DNA from: Trichomonas vaginalis G3
Taxonomy: Eukaryota > Parabasalia > Trichomonadida > Trichomonadidae
NCBI RefSeq assembly: GCF_026262505.1
Contig: NC_067203.1
Coordinates: forward strand, 26,207,411 to 26,271,410
Direction: 5' to 3'
Length of the DNA stretch: 64,000 bases
Shown here: positions 61,901-64,000 of the stretch, piece after piece
Layout of the letters: each line of letters opens with the position of its first letter
How positions within the stretch are numbered: position 1 is the first letter of the stretch
The notes under the pieces: model-generated
Told to the model about the DNA's origin: nothing
The model's database searches: none
The model's input: the letters and a program-made list of their open reading frames with translations, nothing else
Made by a program: the position numbers and the translations under genes

Positions 61901-64000
61901 GCAGCTTCCTCTCTTCATCATGCAGCTTCCTCTCGTCTTCAAGATGCTTCCTCTCTTCTTCAAAGTACTTCCTCTCTTGATCAAGTGCTTCCTCTCTTCA
62001 TCATGCAGCTTCCGCTCTTCTTCAAGATGCTTCCTCTCTTCATCAAGATGCTTCCTCTCTTCATCAAGATGCTTCCTCTCTTGCTCAAGATGCAGCTTCC
62101 TCTCTTCAACAAAGTACTTCCTCTCTTGATCAAGGTGCTTCCTCTCTTCATCATGCAGCTTCCTCTCGTCTTCAAGATGCTTCCTCTCTTCAACAAAGTA
62201 CTTCCTCTCTTCTTCAAAGTACTTCCTCTCTGGATCAAGATGCTTCCTCTCTTCTTCAAGATGCTTCCTCTCTTCTTCAAAGTGCTTCCTCTCTTCAACA
62301 AAGTGCTTCCTCTCTTCAACAAAGTGCTTCCTCTCTTCAACAAAGTGCTTCCTCACTACATCATGCAGCTTCCTCTCTTCAACAAAGTGCTTCCTCTCTT
62401 CTTCAAAGTACTTCCTCTCTTGATCAAGGTGCTTCCTCTCTTCATCATGCAGCTTCCGCTCTTCTTCAAGATGCTTCCTCTCTTCATCAAGATGCTTCCT
62501 CTCTTGCTCAAGATGCAGCTTCCTCTCTTCAACAAAGTACTTCCTCTCTTGATCAAGGTGCTTCCTCTCTTCATCATGCAGCTTCCTCTCGTCTTCAAGA
62601 TGCTTCCTCTCTTCAACAAAGTACTTCCTCTCTTCTTCAAAGTACTTCCTCTCTGGATCAAGATGCTTCCTCTCTTCTTCAAGTGCTTCCTCTTCTTCAA
62701 AGTACTTCCTCTCTTCTGCAAGATGCTTCCTCTCTTGATCAAGGTGCTTCCTCTCTTCATCAAGATGCTTCCTCTCTGCAACAAAGTACTTCCTCTCTTG
62801 ATCAAGGTGCTTCCTCTCTTCATCATGCAGCTTCCTCTCGTCTTCAAGATGCTTCCTCTCTTCAACAAAGTGCTTCCTCTCTTCTTCAAAGTACTTCCTC
62901 TCTTCTTCAAGATGCTTCCTCTCTTCTTCAAGATGCTTCCTCTCTTCTTCAAAGTGCTTCCTCTCTTCAACAAAGTGCTTCCTCTCTTCAACAAAGTGCT
63001 TCCTCTCTTCAACAAAGTACTTCCTCTCTTCTTCAAAGTGCTTCCTCTCTTCTTCAAAGTGCTCTCTTCATCCAGCTTCCTCTCTTCAACAAAGTGCTTC
63101 CTCTCTTCTTCAAAGTACTTCCTCTCTTGATCAAGGTGCTTCCTCTCTTCATCATGCAGCTTCCGCTCTTCTTCAAGATGCTTCCTCTCTTCATCAAGAT
63201 GCTTCCTCTCTTCATCAAGATGCTTCCTCTCTTGCTCAAGATGCAGCTTCCTCTCTTCAACAAAGTACTTCCTCTCTTGATCAAGGTGCTTCCTCTCTTC
63301 ATCATGCAGCTTCCTCTCTTCTTCAAAGTACTTCCTCTCTTGATCAAGGTGCTTCCTCTCTTCTTCAAAGTACTTCCTCTCTTGATCAAGATGCTTCCTC
63401 TCTTCATCAAAGATGCTTCCTCTCTTCTTCAAAGTGCTTCCTCTCTTGATCAAGGTGCTTCCTCTCTTCATGCAGCTTCCTCTCTTCAACAAAGTGCTTC
63501 CTCTCTTCAACAAGTACTTCCTCTCTTCTTCAAAGTACTTCCTCTCTGGATCAAGATGCTTCCTCTCTTCTTCAAGATGCTTCCTCTCTTCTTCAAAGTA
63601 CTTCCTCTCTTCTGCAACAAAGTACTTCCTCTCTTGATCAAGGTGCTTCCTCTCTTCATCATGCAGCTTCCTCTCTTCAACAAAGTGCTTCCTCTCTTCT
63701 TCAAAGTGCTTCCTCTCTTCATCAGCAGCTTCCTCTCTTCAACAAAGTGCTTCCTCTCTTCTTCAAAGTGCTTCCTCTCTTCTTCAAAGTGCTTCCTCTC
63801 TTCTTCAAAGTGCTTCCTCTCTTCATCAAGATGCTTCCTCTCTTCTTCAAAGTACTTCCTCTCTTCATCATGCAGCTTCCTCACTACATCATGTAGCTTC
63901 CTCTCTTCATCAAGATGCTTCCTCTCTTCTTCAAAGTGCTTCCTCTCTTCTTCAAAGTGCTTCCTCTCTTCATCATGCAGCTTCCTCACTCATCATGCAG
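52955..64000. repeat. 21-bp minisatellite, over 11 kb, runs off the window
   Basis: Hundreds of 21-base units begin CTTCCTCTCTT and vary in the last ten bases: GATCAAGATG, CTTCAAAGTA, CAACAAAGTG, CATCATGCAG, CATCAAGATG, CTGCAAGATG, GATCAAGGTG. Longer blocks of several units recur, showing higher-order duplication. Because 21 is a multiple of 3, long reading frames exist in several frames on both strands: minus ERKHLDQ and KRGSTLK types, plus SSLLQST and LPLFFKV types. None has a unique start, and several switch frame at single-base losses. A minus-strand coiled-coil protein of heptads (EERKHLD) is the most protein-like reading but not proven. Confidence 0.9.

Noticed and set aside
52955-64000. 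Many long reading frames on both strands as separate genes
   Set aside because: A 21-base unit keeps several frames open automatically. They overlap one another, lack unique starts and change frame at single-base losses.
1-64000. tRNA, rRNA or spliced-intron features
   Set aside because: I looked for tRNA-like cloverleaf sequence and for the long conserved trichomonad intron ends and saw nothing convincing.

Overview
The window looks like nuclear DNA of a trichomonad protist, most probably Trichomonas vaginalis. The assignment rests on very low GC, intron-free genes packed against short AT-rich leaders, TCA-type initiators in front of the non-Maverick genes, a Mutator-like (MULE) transposase, a Tvmar-type mariner relic, and above all Maverick/Polinton elements. 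The species name comes from recall of these families, not from a search.

Layout. 1-143 is the right end of one Maverick (element 0). 398-33386 is a second Maverick (element 1) bounded by 35-bp terminal inverted repeats. It carries a Dam-like adenine methyltransferase, small capsid-type amphipathic proteins, a jelly-roll-type minor capsid candidate, a phage-tail-like fibre, an RVE integrase, a protein-primed-type PolB, a NUMOD4/HNH protein, an A32-like packaging ATPase, an SF3 helicase, a major capsid protein and a long NLS-bearing protein. That last gene is split by two insertions: a 773-bp MULE-type MITE with a perfect 10-bp target duplication (31558-32330), and a 9.2-kb insertion with 33-bp inverted ends (21962-31166). 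The 9.2-kb insertion contains a mariner relic plus a 7.4-kb segment with its own inverted ends, a MULE transposase, a helical-repeat protein and remarkable arrays of abutting perfect hairpins. 33387-33673 is host DNA holding the N-terminus of a probable ankyrin-family gene. From 33674 a third Maverick (element 2) repeats much of the same gene set with a different fibre and integrase, up to an N gap at 46792-46816. After the gap, 46975-52440 is a degenerate inverted copy of 37500-41690. An intact small gene follows, then more than 11 kb of a 21-bp minisatellite that runs off the window.

How the genes work together. Element 1 and element 2 both look like virus-type genomes: replication (PolB, SF3 helicase), integration (RVE), packaging ATPase, capsid and fibre. 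Genes are packed tightly, with 16-18-bp bidirectional promoters, 4-base overlapping stop codons in convergent pairs, and ATGA or nested overlaps in co-oriented pairs. Two leader types are visible: TTTTTAT-type leaders before structural genes, and AAAAAGTGNCATTTTT-type leaders in the more GC-rich central block (about 7.3-14.2 kb). This suggests two expression classes.

Most large genes carry single-base frameshifts or one in-frame stop. Some of this is certainly decay (nested insertions, deletions). Some may be sequence quality, especially next to the N gaps and in 46.8-52.4 kb. Frameshifted genes are listed as pseudogenes over the whole locus.
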